DNA of 64,000 nucleotides from JBECKX01 sp964468475 (GCA_964468475.1 CAYXUL010000005.1:1-64000); one strand, 5' to 3'. Positions 16,693 through 25,508 are shown, counted from the stretch's first letter. A program made the numbers and translations. The notes: generated by a model not told the origin, from the letters alone.

Positions 16693-17025
16693 CTATTCTA
16701 TCAGCGACTTCCAACTTGCCGGGGCATACCCTATGAAAGCCTTTTGCCCGGTTCTCACAATGGGAGTCTTGAGCAGCAGCGGATCCTCCGCCAATTCCTC
16801 CATTATATCGAATTTCATATACTGCAGTCCGCGCTTCTGGTATTGCCTGCTTTCCGCATCAATCAGCTCAGCTTCGGGGATATGTTGTGAGATGCTTTTC
16901 AGCTCTCCCGCACTCAAGCCTCGCTCATTGAGATCAACAAAATGAAACTCAACCCGACGCTCTTTGAAAAAACGGAGCGCCTTCTGAGTATCTTTGCATT
17001 TCCTGGTGCCAATTATCTGAATCAT
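16693..17025 (-). CDS. ArsC/Spx-like thioredoxin-fold protein
   Basis: About 110 residues starting at the ATG at 17025. An upstream in-frame ATG would add a 14-residue tail with no family match. The N-terminus IQIIGTRKCKDTQKALRFF has the ArsC-family active-site position, but only one cysteine rather than CxxC. The centre FHFVDLNERGLSAGEL and the C-terminal TPIVRTGQKAFIGYAPASW follow the YffB/Spx pattern. It could be a glutathione- or thiol-dependent reductase or a regulator. The arsenate role is not supported by any arsenic gene nearby. Confidence 0.8.
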   Translation of the reverse strand: MIQIIGTRKCKDTQKALRFFKERRVEFHFVDLNERGLSAGELKSISQHIPEAELIDAESRQYQKRGLQYMKFDIMEELAEDPLLLKTPIVRTGQKAFIGYAPASWKSLIE

Positions 17026-17188
17026 ATTAGTTAACTTGTTATTGCACAATGCCATAGTGCACATCATCTAGGTTTTACGATTAACTCCTCCAGTCAACTT
17101 ACTTCGGGCAGAAGCTCAAGCTCAAATCTCAACTTAGAATTCGGGAACTCGAAGCCGTATCACCTATGCTTGCGGGTTTGCACTAACT

Positions 17189-17232
17189 GTGAGATACCCG
17201 CTCTTATGAGATTACGCAAGGAGGTATCTCAC
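17189..17232. repeat. 10-bp inverted repeat in the divergent spacer
   Basis: GTGAGATACC (17189-17198) and GGTATCTCAC (17223-17232) are perfect inverted repeats with a 24-base spacer that contains a smaller CTC-ttat-GAG stem. The right arm ends 27 bases before the ATG of the zinc-ribbon gene at 17260. It may be an operator or a leader hairpin. No T-run follows, so a terminator is unlikely. Confidence 0.6.
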
Positions 17233-17259
17233 CTGGAGATGCCTGGGACTGGATGATAT

Positions 17260-17442
17260 ATGGCTGAGAAGAAGCACAAGCACGAATGTCCATACTGCAA
17301 GAAGGTCTTTGAATGCGAAGATTCCTGCTACAGTGGGCGGATTTCTCAAAAAATCTGTCCCAGTTGTAAGGCTATCTTTGACAAACAAATGGAAGATATC
17401 AAAGGCAAGGGCAAAGAGTGGCATCGCAATCGTAATTTCTGA
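17260..17442 (+). CDS. Small zinc-ribbon-like protein
   Basis: A 60-residue basic protein with two knuckles, CPYC near residue 10 and CPSC near residue 33, spaced as for one bound zinc. It has a lysine-rich start (MAEKKHKHE) and a helical basic tail (MEDIKGKGKEWHRNRNF). Such proteins often bind nucleic acid or act as adaptors, and I do not recognise a named family. An inverted repeat sits just upstream and may regulate it. Confidence 0.65.
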   Translation: MAEKKHKHECPYCKKVFECEDSCYSGRISQKICPSCKAIFDKQMEDIKGKGKEWHRNRNF

Positions 17443-17565
17443 AGCAGCGCTTGGTAGCATACTGACACGCTTCGTGAAATCACTTGCCGACCGCGTTTAA
17501 CAATGCATCCATATTACACTTAGAGGAATCCCCAATGCTAAATAGGGCGCAGGAGAGGAATTTTT

Positions 17566-18564
17566 ATGGCTAAGAAAGCTACGGCGAAAAAGACGGCGGC
17601 CAAGTCGAAAACTGCCAAATCAAAGCCTGCAAAGGCAAAGGCGTCCAAGTCGAAGTCGACCAAATCAAAGACTACAAAATCGAAGTCGACCAAGTCAAAA
17701 GCTGGTAAGGCCAGGAGCGTCGCGCGCAAGAGTACTGCCAAGACCGCCAGGAAGTCGGCTACCACCAAGAGATCCGCAGCGAAAAAGTCCGCATCCAAGA
17801 AAACTGCCGCGAAAAAAACCTCCTCGAAATCAACTGCAAAGGCGAAAGAGCCCGCAAAGACAAAGGCCTCTGCAAAGACGACAGCTGCGAAGCCCTCCAA
17901 GCCGAAGGTAAAAGGAACGGCCGCTGCCGCCCCCGCCCGACGCCGTGTCACCAAGCGTAAGTCGAAAAAGGACATAAAGACACTTCGCCGTAAATCTGGT
18001 AAGCTGATTACCGAGAATAAAGTCGCCGGCGTCGGTGATAAGACTGTGCAGGCCAAGACGGGAAATACCTGGACCGATTGGTTCAAGATAATCGATAAAG
18101 CGGGTGGCAAAGACTTTGATCATCGTAGCATCGCACGCTTCCTCTATGACAGCTTCCCCGATTTGAGTAGTTGGTGGTCGCAAATGATCACAGTCGGCTA
18201 TGAACAAACTCGTGGGAAACGCGACAAATATCAGCGTCCGGAAGGCTATGCCGTCAACGCGAGCAAGACCATCGCCGCGCCGGTGGATGTCGTCTACAAT
18301 GCGTGGGTCAATGCGCCAAAACGCAGCAAGTGGCTTCCCAGAGTGAAATTCAAAATCTCCAGCAAGCGCGAAAACAAAAATCTTCGCCTTGAGTGGCAGG
18401 ACAAGAAGACGCGCGTGGACGTTGAGTTTTACGAGCGCGGCCTCGGTAAGAGCCAGATCACTGTGCAACACCGCAAACTCCCCGATGCCAAGCGCGCCGA
18501 TGAAATGAAAACGTATTGGAGAGAACGACTCGCGGTGTTAGCGAGCCAGATGCGGGACAGTTAG
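17566..18564 (+). CDS. Histone-H1-like lysine-rich tail fused to DUF4287-like and SRPBCC domains
   Basis: A 332-residue protein in three parts. Residues 2-135 or so are low-complexity Lys/Ala/Ser/Thr with many AKK, SKS and TAKK units, as in eukaryotic H1 and bacterial HctB tails, and would bind DNA. Residues about 165-225 (TWTDWFKIIDKAGG, HRSIARFLYDSF, WWSQMITVGYEQTRGKR) resemble the WWxQ-TVGYE domain annotated near DUF4287. Residues 225-332 look like an SRPBCC/START-like pocket (ASKTIAAPVDVVYNAWVNA). GGAGAGG lies upstream of the ATG. The DNA of the tail contains near-repeats, for example TCGAAGTCGACCAA twice around 17650-17695, so its length may vary. The function is unknown, and chromatin binding is an inference from composition. 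Confidence 0.82.
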   Translation: MAKKATAKKTAAKSKTAKSKPAKAKASKSKSTKSKTTKSKSTKSKAGKARSVARKSTAKTARKSATTKRSAAKKSASKKTAAKKTSSKSTAKAKEPAKTKASAKTTAAKPSKPKVKGTAAAAPARRRVTKRKSKKDIKTLRRKSGKLITENKVAGVGDKTVQAKTGNTWTDWFKIIDKAGGKDFDHRSIARFLYDSFPDLSSWWSQMITVGYEQTRGKRDKYQRPEGYAVNASKTIAAPVDVVYNAWVNAPKRSKWLPRVKFKISSKRENKNLRLEWQDKKTRVDVEFYERGLGKSQITVQHRKLPDAKRADEMKTYWRERLAVLASQMRDS

Positions 18565-18723
18565 CGCTCGTTCAATTCGCATCCAATTCATTGCTTTGAG
18601 ACCAGTGCTTCACCGGCATATCAAAATCGGGTAAACCTTTGTCAGGCAGATGACAAAACCGCGGAACCGGGTCTCTGAAACTACTTCTCTGCGCCGCGCA
18701 GCCTCATAAGAAAGGAGCAATCC

Positions 18724-19134
18724 ATGTATTTGGTACCGAATGTGTGGGCTACGATTGTATCGGGTCTCATTTACTTCCTGCTCGGAGGAATCTGGTATGC
18801 GGGCATTTTCGGTAAGCAATATCAAGCTCGATTGGACCTGGCAGGAGATCGACTGGAAGCGGCCAAGAAAAGCTTCCCGAAAGCTCTGGGAGCTCACCTG
18901 ATTAACGGCATTCTCACCGCGTATGTCATCGGGCGGATAATTCTGGCCATCGGAAGTACCGGTTTTGTCAATGGTGCTGTTGTCGGCATCTGGTTATGGT
19001 TGGGATTCGCGTTCACGATCAATTTGAACGCGCGCATGTTCGAACACCGCTCTCAGGGCATCTTTGCAATCAATTCCGGATTCTATCTGATCGCCTTTGC
19101 GCTGATCGGCGGGTTAAACGCCGTCTGGCACTGA
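18724..19134 (+). CDS. DUF1761-like four-helix membrane protein
   Basis: This 136-residue protein has AAAGGAG eight bases upstream of its ATG. Its start NVWATIVSGLIYFLLGGIWYAGIFGKQY is the typical DUF1761 opening, and four hydrophobic helices are predicted, with the last ending GLNAVWH. The molecular role of DUF1761 is unknown. It is an isolated gene 159 bases after the H1-like fusion. Confidence 0.82.
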   Translation: MYLVPNVWATIVSGLIYFLLGGIWYAGIFGKQYQARLDLAGDRLEAAKKSFPKALGAHLINGILTAYVIGRIILAIGSTGFVNGAVVGIWLWLGFAFTINLNARMFEHRSQGIFAINSGFYLIAFALIGGLNAVWH

Positions 19135-19231
19135 CCTGAGGCAAGTCCGCACGAAGTCCTTTAGCCACCAGGGCGGTTCTCCTCAGAGTCTTTCAGTTTT
19201 CTCGTCTGCCCCAAACCCGAAAAATCACCGG

Positions 19232-20038
19232 CTACTTCTGGTTCTCAGATTTCGCCAGCGCCACTTTGACCCACATTTTCAGCTGCTCCGGTTGCACGAA
19301 ATCGCCTCGGCGTCCCCCCTCAAATTTGCCACGACCTTCGCCGCGCATCCCACCTCCCTGCATTCCGCCGCCGTTAAACCCGCCGTGAAATCCCCCTTCG
19401 CCAAAGCCGCCATCACGCCGTTCAGGGCGCTCGAATTTGCCTGACTCAATTCCCAGCCCAAGCTCACCTTCCTTGAGGCTCTGCAGGTCGATTCCGTGAT
19501 CTTTCAATTCAGAAACGGGGATCTGAATCTCGCAACAGTACTTCCCATTATCGATCGTCGCTGCCGCCTTCGTCCCTGTAGGGGAATCTTGTCCAATCGC
19601 TTGTTTTTGATCCCCGGATATCATCGTGAACGAGGTTACAGTGTCGCGCCGACCTCGCCACTGGCGGGCGGGGCGGTCGCTCCCTTGAGAATTGTTCTCG
19701 GGTGGCCTCATCCGCAGCGGAGTCTTGTACTCGAATCCGAGTTGCTTATCCTTGTTGGCCTTCGGATTTAGCCAGAAAGTGATGCCGCCGCGCGCGAGGC
19801 TTGGTACGTATCGCTTGTCCTGGCTCAGGATGATGATGTAAAGATTGTCGGCGTCGTTGCGAATGGCCAGCGCCGTATTCTCATCGTTAAAGTACGAATA
19901 CCCTTGTCCCTGCCACTCGTTGGCCCACCCATCAATGGTAACGGCCTCTTGATTCCATACGCTCTGGACATCGTCTGCGTGCGCAGTAAGGGCCATCGTT
20001 GTCGACAGAAAACCGAGCAAAAGCAGAAGTCTTAACAT
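19232..20038 (-). CDS. Exported CBM9-like protein with Gly-rich segment
   Basis: The ATG at 20038 has TGGAGG upstream and starts a signal peptide (MLRLLLLLGFLSTTMALTAHA). The N-terminal domain contains VTIDGWANEWQGQGYSYF, ALAIRNDADNLYIIILSQD and GITFWLNPK, the pattern of family 9 carbohydrate-binding-like sandwich domains found in many secreted proteins. After a second strand-rich half comes a Gly/Arg-rich stretch of about 45 residues (GGGMQGGGMRGEGRG). The end, VQPEQLKMWVKVALAK, returns to ordered sequence. Sugar binding is not proven. Roughly 268 residues. Confidence 0.78.
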   Translation of the reverse strand: MLRLLLLLGFLSTTMALTAHADDVQSVWNQEAVTIDGWANEWQGQGYSYFNDENTALAIRNDADNLYIIILSQDKRYVPSLARGGITFWLNPKANKDKQLGFEYKTPLRMRPPENNSQGSDRPARQWRGRRDTVTSFTMISGDQKQAIGQDSPTGTKAAATIDNGKYCCEIQIPVSELKDHGIDLQSLKEGELGLGIESGKFERPERRDGGFGEGGFHGGFNGGGMQGGGMRGEGRGKFEGGRRGDFVQPEQLKMWVKVALAKSENQK

Positions 20039-20138
20039 GGGGCCTCCAGGCTGTTTCACCATCTTATACTCTAACTTGGACAGCGTGGCGACTTTTGTTC
20101 CTTCGCTGAAAACCTTGAATTTTCAGCAGAGTCCTGAA

Positions 20139-20927
20139 TCACTGCTTTAGCCGGCTAAGCCTCTCCTTCGCTCCCTTATTCTCCGGATCGAGTTTAAGTA
20201 CTTCCTGATACAGCTTGATCGCCTCGTCCGTGTTGCCCGCCTTGTCGTTTATCATTGCCATCATCATCTTGATGCGCACTGACTCGGGAAAATATTCCGC
20301 GTTCTTTTTGAGGACCATCAATGCCCCCGGCACGTCGTTATCGTGTTCCAGACCCGCGGCGAGTCGAGTCAATACCGGCTCACTGAAATCGTAGCCACCG
20401 GAGCCGTAGTACGCCTGCCGCAGGCTGTCGTAACTGGCCAGCGCCGCTTCCACCGAGCCTGCAGCCATCTTCTGATCAAGTACCTGCTGAATCGTCATCG
20501 GTTTTTCGAAGCCGCGATGGCAGGTGATGCAAAGAACCTGGCCTCCGGCTTGTTGGTGCGCGGTCTCTGGCGGCATCGCACCACTCGTGGTATCGGTATT
20601 ATTCTGCAGCTTTGCCAGGTAGTCGCCGTTGATTGCCGCGGTCATACGCATCATCAAGCGTGCGGTCCGCTTCGTTTCTTTGTCATCTGCGGGAAAATCA
20701 AACTTCGGTCGCGGACTAGCTTCTTTGCTAACGTGGCAAAACTCACAGCGAACGCCGAGCGCCTCGGTAAAGCCCCTCATGGTGTTGAGCAAGTCTTCCC
20801 GACTGATCGAGTCAGGAAGCACCTTCAGATTCTTGAACCCTTCATCCTCCTGAGCTCGTGCGGTTGTCATTCCAATCGTAAGCATCATTGCCAGGGAAAT
20901 CAGAGCTGGCATCAGTCTATTCTTCAT
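20139..20927 (-). CDS. Reaction-centre-type multiheme cytochrome c with TPR tail
   Basis: The ATG at 20927 is chosen because GGGAGA lies upstream and it opens a signal peptide (MPALISLAMMLTIGMTTARA). A longer frame to 21137 has no such features. The mature protein has two heme-c sites, CEFCH near residue 65 and CITCH near residue 130. The spacing and context (LLNTMRGFTEALGVRCEFCH, and ITCHRGFEKP) match the c-type cytochromes annotated as photosynthetic reaction centre subunit-like in non-phototrophs. The last 110 residues form TPR-like helices (DNDVPGALMVLKKNAEYFPE, then DEAIKLYQEVLKLDPENKG). It is likely periplasmic. The electron partner is unknown. Confidence 0.85.
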   Translation of the reverse strand: MKNRLMPALISLAMMLTIGMTTARAQEDEGFKNLKVLPDSISREDLLNTMRGFTEALGVRCEFCHVSKEASPRPKFDFPADDKETKRTARLMMRMTAAINGDYLAKLQNNTDTTSGAMPPETAHQQAGGQVLCITCHRGFEKPMTIQQVLDQKMAAGSVEAALASYDSLRQAYYGSGGYDFSEPVLTRLAAGLEHDNDVPGALMVLKKNAEYFPESVRIKMMMAMINDKAGNTDEAIKLYQEVLKLDPENKGAKERLSRLKQ

Positions 20928-21093
20928 TGCGAGTCTCCCAATGTTGAGATCATTAATCCTGCATCCTGTCTTGGCGGGGCATTCTAGCCTGCGACGTACT
21001 GGTCCAGTTCTCGGTGGAGCTGGCATCGACCCAATTAGTGCATTTAGCTCGATTTGGGCAAGTGAATCGTGATCGTAGTGTTTAGTCTTCGCT

Positions 21094-21525
21094 TCAGCGC
21101 CCCGATTGCCTTTCGTAATCGCGGCGCACCATGCCAAAAGCGGGTCTTAGTCCCAGCTTCTCATAGAATTGCCGAAGGTCAGTGTCACACATCAAATCAA
21201 TCATGTAAAGTTCCCCAATTTCCTCAAGCATCCGTCGCACCAGATTGCTGCCGATTCCGCGCTTTTGATAATCGGGAAGAACCTCCAGCAACGGGATGTA
21301 TGCGCTGAGTACGCCATCGGTGATTGCCGTGATGAATCCTGCAACCTTCTTCGTCTCAGCGTCGACGGCCAGGACCACGTGGTCGCTTCCAGCAAGAATC
21401 TCCAGGTGTTTGCGCGGAGAGGGCGCCGACTTCCAGCCGACAAAGAACCCATCGAGTTTCTCGGGGGTTATGCCGCGCAGTGAGGTTGTGTAGAGAATAC
21501 CGTCTGTTGCTCTGTCTTCGCTCAT
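21094..21525 (-). CDS. GNAT-family N-acetyltransferase
   Basis: About 143 residues from the ATG at 21525. A TTG at 21564 would add 13 residues, and neither start has a clear ribosome-binding site. The acetyl-CoA motif A is visible as IPLLEVLPDYQKRGIGSNLVRRMLEE (Q-x-x-G-I-G), followed by DLRQFYEKLGLRPAFGM, the usual motif B ending. The substrate cannot be read from sequence. It is divergent from the SBBP gene that starts at 21694. Confidence 0.88.
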   Translation of the reverse strand: MSEDRATDGILYTTSLRGITPEKLDGFFVGWKSAPSPRKHLEILAGSDHVVLAVDAETKKVAGFITAITDGVLSAYIPLLEVLPDYQKRGIGSNLVRRMLEEIGELYMIDLMCDTDLRQFYEKLGLRPAFGMVRRDYERQSGR

Positions 21526-21693
21526 AGGATCATCGAAGATACCCTGGATTAGCAGCCTGGTCAACGCGTAAGATGCAGCTTCATTGGCGCCGCTGATGGC
21601 ATCAGAAAAAACTTGACAATTAAAGTGATGAATGATAGGCTAATAGTACAGCAACAGCTAAAACCAAGAATTGTGCGGCAAGGAGTATCTCCG

Positions 21694-23454
21694 ATGAAAA
21701 CCCGCGGTAATGCAATCATCGTGCTGTGCGCAGTGCTCGGCATTTGTCTACTCGCAAATGTCTGTCGCGCTTCGATCACGGCAAAAGAGGCCCTGCGCTC
21801 AACAACCACCGACCAATCACCAACGGCTTCACAGCAACGATCCTCACAGCTCCCTTCGACCATCGCTAGTAATCCCCAGCTAACTTTTGGCAGTTATCTG
21901 GGAGGAAGCTCCCACGACTACGGCACTGACGTTGCAGTTGATGCGCAGGGCTTCATTTACCTGGCAGGAGAAACAGAGTCACCCGACTTTCCCGTCGTCA
22001 ATGCCGTACAGCCGAGTCGTGCGGGCGGTTGGGACGGATTCCTGATTAAGCTCGATCCGGTTACTTACCAGCCGGTATTCAGCACCTACATTGGCGGAAG
22101 CGCCGACGAAGATCTCAGGGGTGTCGAACTCGATGATGCCGGTAACATCTACTTGTTTGGCGTGACGGAATCAACCGACTACCCAACGGTAAACGCGTAT
22201 CAGAATCAAAATGCAGGGCAGTGGGACCTGTTCGTCACCAAGCTCACGAACGATGGCTCCCAGATTCTTTATAGTACTTATCTGGGGGGCAGCCTGGTTG
22301 AGGGCTATGCCACCACGGGAAGTTATCAGTCAGGGGATATGTGTGTCACCGGCGACGGTCATATCTATATTACCACCGGCACAACTTCAAGCGATTTTCC
22401 ATTAGTCAACCCCTACCAGAGTTCAATGAACGGTTTGAAGGATGCTGTTATCGTCGAGTTTGACCCTTCCGGCCAGTTGATGTACAGCACGTTCTTCGGT
22501 GGCGCTGCCGACGACGCCGGAGTGGGCATTGCACTCACTTCAACATCTGAGATTTGTGTAGCGCTTCAGACGGGCCCGGGGCTGCCCCTGCTTGACGCTT
22601 TCGATTCTACCGTCGTCTCGGCCGAGGCGGGAGTAGCCAAGTTCTCGGCGGACGGGCAAACTCTCTTGTTCTCAAGCTATATCGGTGGATCAAGCTGGGA
22701 GCACTCTGGTGACGTAACCGTTGACAGTTATGATAATATCTGGGTCGTTGGCATCACTTCCTCGGATGATTTGCCGCTGATGAATCCGCTCCAGGCCACC
22801 AGAGCCGGTGACTTATATGAAGACCAGTTTATCGCCAAAATCACGCCGGCTAATACCTTAGCTTTCAGCACCTATTACGGCGGCAGCGATGGAGAATACA
22901 TCCCGGCCAGAGCAGTAGCGGACGCCGATGGATTCGTGTACGTGGCTGCCATTTCGCGCTCTCCTGACTTCCCGCTTAAGTCGCCATATTGGCCCAGCAG
23001 AACCGTTCGCTATTTCGACGTCTCCACTTTGAAGTTTGATGCGTCTGCGGATACTTTGATATTTGCGACCAGGATGGGGGGTAATGACATCGATTGGCCC
23101 AGCGGAGTTGCAATCTCGCCGTTGAACAAGCTTTACGTCACAGGTGACACCGGAGGTCCCGGAATCCCGCTCTATCACGCCTTCGAATCGTACAATGCCA
23201 GCGGCTATTTTGACGGCTTTGTAATGGAATTCTCAACCCTGAATATTGCCCGCGGAGATGCTGACGCCAGCGGGGGCTTTTCTATTGCGGACGCGGTTTA
23301 CGTGATCGACTACATTTTTGGCGGTGGACCGGCGCCGGCATCATTGACAGCCGCTGACGCCGACTGCTCATTCACGATTTCGATCGCTGATGCCGTCTGG
23401 ATGATCAACTACATCTTCGGCGATGGCCCCGCGCCGGGTTCATCATGCGAATGA
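21694..23454 (+). CDS. Secreted SBBP-repeat protein with C-terminal dockerin-like module (copy 1)
   Basis: AAGGAG precedes the ATG at 21694, which opens a signal peptide ending near CRAS. The longer frame from 21613 lacks both. The 586-residue protein has about seven SBBP repeats of 50-57 residues, each with units like YSTYLGGS, DVAVDAQGFIYLAGET, SPDFPVVNA and WDGFLIKLDP, which would form a beta-propeller-like extracellular domain. The final 60 residues are a dockerin-like pair (GDADASGGFSIADAVYVIDY, then AADADCSFTISIADAVWMIN) ending in GPAPGSSCE. The next gene is its tandem paralogue. Confidence 0.9.
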   Translation: MKTRGNAIIVLCAVLGICLLANVCRASITAKEALRSTTTDQSPTASQQRSSQLPSTIASNPQLTFGSYLGGSSHDYGTDVAVDAQGFIYLAGETESPDFPVVNAVQPSRAGGWDGFLIKLDPVTYQPVFSTYIGGSADEDLRGVELDDAGNIYLFGVTESTDYPTVNAYQNQNAGQWDLFVTKLTNDGSQILYSTYLGGSLVEGYATTGSYQSGDMCVTGDGHIYITTGTTSSDFPLVNPYQSSMNGLKDAVIVEFDPSGQLMYSTFFGGAADDAGVGIALTSTSEICVALQTGPGLPLLDAFDSTVVSAEAGVAKFSADGQTLLFSSYIGGSSWEHSGDVTVDSYDNIWVVGITSSDDLPLMNPLQATRAGDLYEDQFIAKITPANTLAFSTYYGGSDGEYIPARAVADADGFVYVAAISRSPDFPLKSPYWPSRTVRYFDVSTLKFDASADTLIFATRMGGNDIDWPSGVAISPLNKLYVTGDTGGPGIPLYHAFESYNASGYFDGFVMEFSTLNIARGDADASGGFSIADAVYVIDYIFGGGPAPASLTAADADCSFTISIADAVWMINYIFGDGPAPGSSCE

Positions 23455-23671
23455 AAGATACCAGCCAGGCGGTGGCAGGGCAGGGGGTATGATCGACTTC
23501 GCTTGCTTGCCTGCGTCCCTGCCGACTGAGTGAATGCGAAATTCTGCCGGCCAGGATGACAGCTCCGCTTGTGAAAATTATCACAGAGATCCTGAGTATT
23601 AGTAGTGACATAGTTGGTCTAGTCGCATAGCTTTTTTCAAGAATAAACCAGGGTGATTAGGAGTGTTTCTA

Positions 23672-25420
23672 ATGAAAGCCCACCACGCAATTGCGATTCT
23701 CGTAGGCGTTGGGTTGTACCTTTTCATGTTTGCTGACACCACCTTCGCAACGAGTGAACAGGGGGGAACTGTACTTTCCAGGGCGGCCGCGCAATCTCGA
23801 GAGCAGCCCCAGCGAACTTCTTCCCCGTCATCGTTGGCATTCGCCGATAGTCCACAATTGACTTTCGGAAGCTATCTATCCGGAAGCCATGACGATGCAG
23901 GCACGGACGTCGCTGTGGATGATCAAGGATTCATCTACCTGGCTGGCTCAACTTTTTCACCCGACTGGCCCGTCGTGAATGCGGTCCAACCGATGACTGG
24001 CGGTGCCTGGGACGGATATCTAATCAAACTGGATCCCGTTACCTACACTCCGGTATTCAGCACCTTCTTTGGAGGAAGCGGATGGGAGGACCTGCGCAGC
24101 GTAAAACTTGATGCCGCGGGTAACATCTATCTCTTCGGCACGACAAATTCATCGGATCTCCCCACCGTTAATGCTTATCAAAACCAAAACGCGGGCGGTT
24201 GGGATTTGTTTGTTGCCAAGCTTTCCAATGATGGGTCACAGATTCTGTACAGCACCTATCTTGGGGGGAGTGCAAATGAGGGGGACCCCTCTGTCAGCTA
24301 CACTTCAGGGGACATGGTCGTATCAGACGATGGCTACGCTTATATCACGAGTCGCTCCGCCTCAGGTGATTTTCCTTTGGTTAACCCATATTTCGATACG
24401 TCTGCCGGAGGAACGGATGTCGTCATCGCCGAACTCGATCCAGCCGGTCAGCTCGTGTACAGCACTTATTTCGGTAGCTCCGGCGAGGACTGGGGCGTGG
24501 GAATCGATCTTACGTCAACGTCAGACATTTGTATAGCCGTAAGCACCGGTGGGAGCGACTTTCCACTTCTCAATGCATTCAATTCTACCAATACATCACA
24601 TGATGCCGCGATCATTAAACTGACCGGAGACGGTCAGAATCTGCTGCTATCCAGCTATATCGGAGGAAGCAACCTGGATTACTGCAGCGATCTAACCGTT
24701 GATGTCTACGACAACGTGTGGGTTATTGGGTCTACCTACTCAACTGATTTCCCCCTGGTTGATGAGATCAGGGGAAAGTCGGGGGAACTCGACCAGTTTA
24801 TAACCAAGATATCACCCACAAACACAGTGTCATTCAGCACATATTTCGGCGGATCCGACAATGACTTATTACCAGAGAGGGCTGCAGCTTCACCCGATGG
24901 AAGTGTGTACTTCGTGGGGCAATCTGAATCGGACGATTTTCCGCTAAAAGCTCCCTTCTGGCCGCTCCTGTACACGCGCACAATTGATATCGCGTTTTTG
25001 AAATTCGATGCGCTCGCTGACACTCTGATATGGTCAACCAAGCTGACTACCCCTGGCGTTGACTGGCCCAGTGGATTAGCTGTGGTTGGTGATCAGAAGA
25101 TTTTGGTCACTGGAGACAATATTTACGGAGGTCTCCCGAGCTTCAAGTCATACCAGAGTTACAACTCGACCGGCAACTATGACGGCTTCATCCTGGAGTT
25201 CTCCACTTTGAATATCGCTCGCGGCGACGCAGACGCCAGTGGCGCGTATTCCATAGCAGATGCAGTATTTATTGTGAACTACATTTTCGGCGGCGGACCG
25301 GCGCCGCTATCCTTAACAGCGGCCGACGCCGACAGCTCATTCTCGATTTCGATTGCAGACGCCGTCTGGATGATCAACTACATCTTCGGCGGCGGTCCGC
25401 CACCCGGCTCTGCTCACTGA
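23672..25420 (+). CDS. Secreted SBBP-repeat protein with C-terminal dockerin-like module (copy 2)
   Basis: The ATG at 23672 has TTAGGAG at good spacing, and a GTG three codons upstream overlaps that site. Layout matches copy 1 along its whole length: signal peptide, SBBP repeats (ALDYCSDLTVDVYDN-like and YSTYLGGSANEG units), and a dockerin pair (GDADASGAYSIADAVFIVNY, then SISIADAVWMINYIFGGGPP) ending GSAH. Both copies are about 585 residues. The pair clearly arose by tandem duplication and has diverged at many positions. A strong terminator follows at 25468. Confidence 0.9.
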   Translation: MKAHHAIAILVGVGLYLFMFADTTFATSEQGGTVLSRAAAQSREQPQRTSSPSSLAFADSPQLTFGSYLSGSHDDAGTDVAVDDQGFIYLAGSTFSPDWPVVNAVQPMTGGAWDGYLIKLDPVTYTPVFSTFFGGSGWEDLRSVKLDAAGNIYLFGTTNSSDLPTVNAYQNQNAGGWDLFVAKLSNDGSQILYSTYLGGSANEGDPSVSYTSGDMVVSDDGYAYITSRSASGDFPLVNPYFDTSAGGTDVVIAELDPAGQLVYSTYFGSSGEDWGVGIDLTSTSDICIAVSTGGSDFPLLNAFNSTNTSHDAAIIKLTGDGQNLLLSSYIGGSNLDYCSDLTVDVYDNVWVIGSTYSTDFPLVDEIRGKSGELDQFITKISPTNTVSFSTYFGGSDNDLLPERAAASPDGSVYFVGQSESDDFPLKAPFWPLLYTRTIDIAFLKFDALADTLIWSTKLTTPGVDWPSGLAVVGDQKILVTGDNIYGGLPSFKSYQSYNSTGNYDGFILEFSTLNIARGDADASGAYSIADAVFIVNYIFGGGPAPLSLTAADADSSFSISIADAVWMINYIFGGGPPPGSAH

Positions 25421-25467
25421 TAGGGTCCTGAGTGAACTTGCCGCGTCCACTCAGCGGCTACATTCCA

Positions 25468-25508
25468 ACAAAACCGCGTGGCGCCGACTCAGCGTCACGC
25501 GGTTTTGT
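25468..25508 (+). terminator. Rho-independent terminator after SBBP copy 2
   Basis: A perfect 13-bp stem pairs ACAAAACCGCGTG (25468-25480) with CACGCGGTTTTGT (25496-25508) around a 15-base loop. The T-tract lies within the 3' arm and the A-tract in the 5' arm, so it can act in both directions. Confidence 0.75.

Noticed and set aside
17212..17460. 82-residue minus-strand open frame
   Set aside because: Antisense to the zinc-ribbon gene, and it covers the inverted repeat. No start signal.
21613..21693. Upstream extension of SBBP copy 1
   Set aside because: AAGGAG and the signal peptide both favour the ATG at 21694.
23455..23671. Possible terminator with GGCAGGG/CCCTGCC arms after SBBP copy 1
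   Set aside because: The arms are separated by a long loop and no T-run follows.
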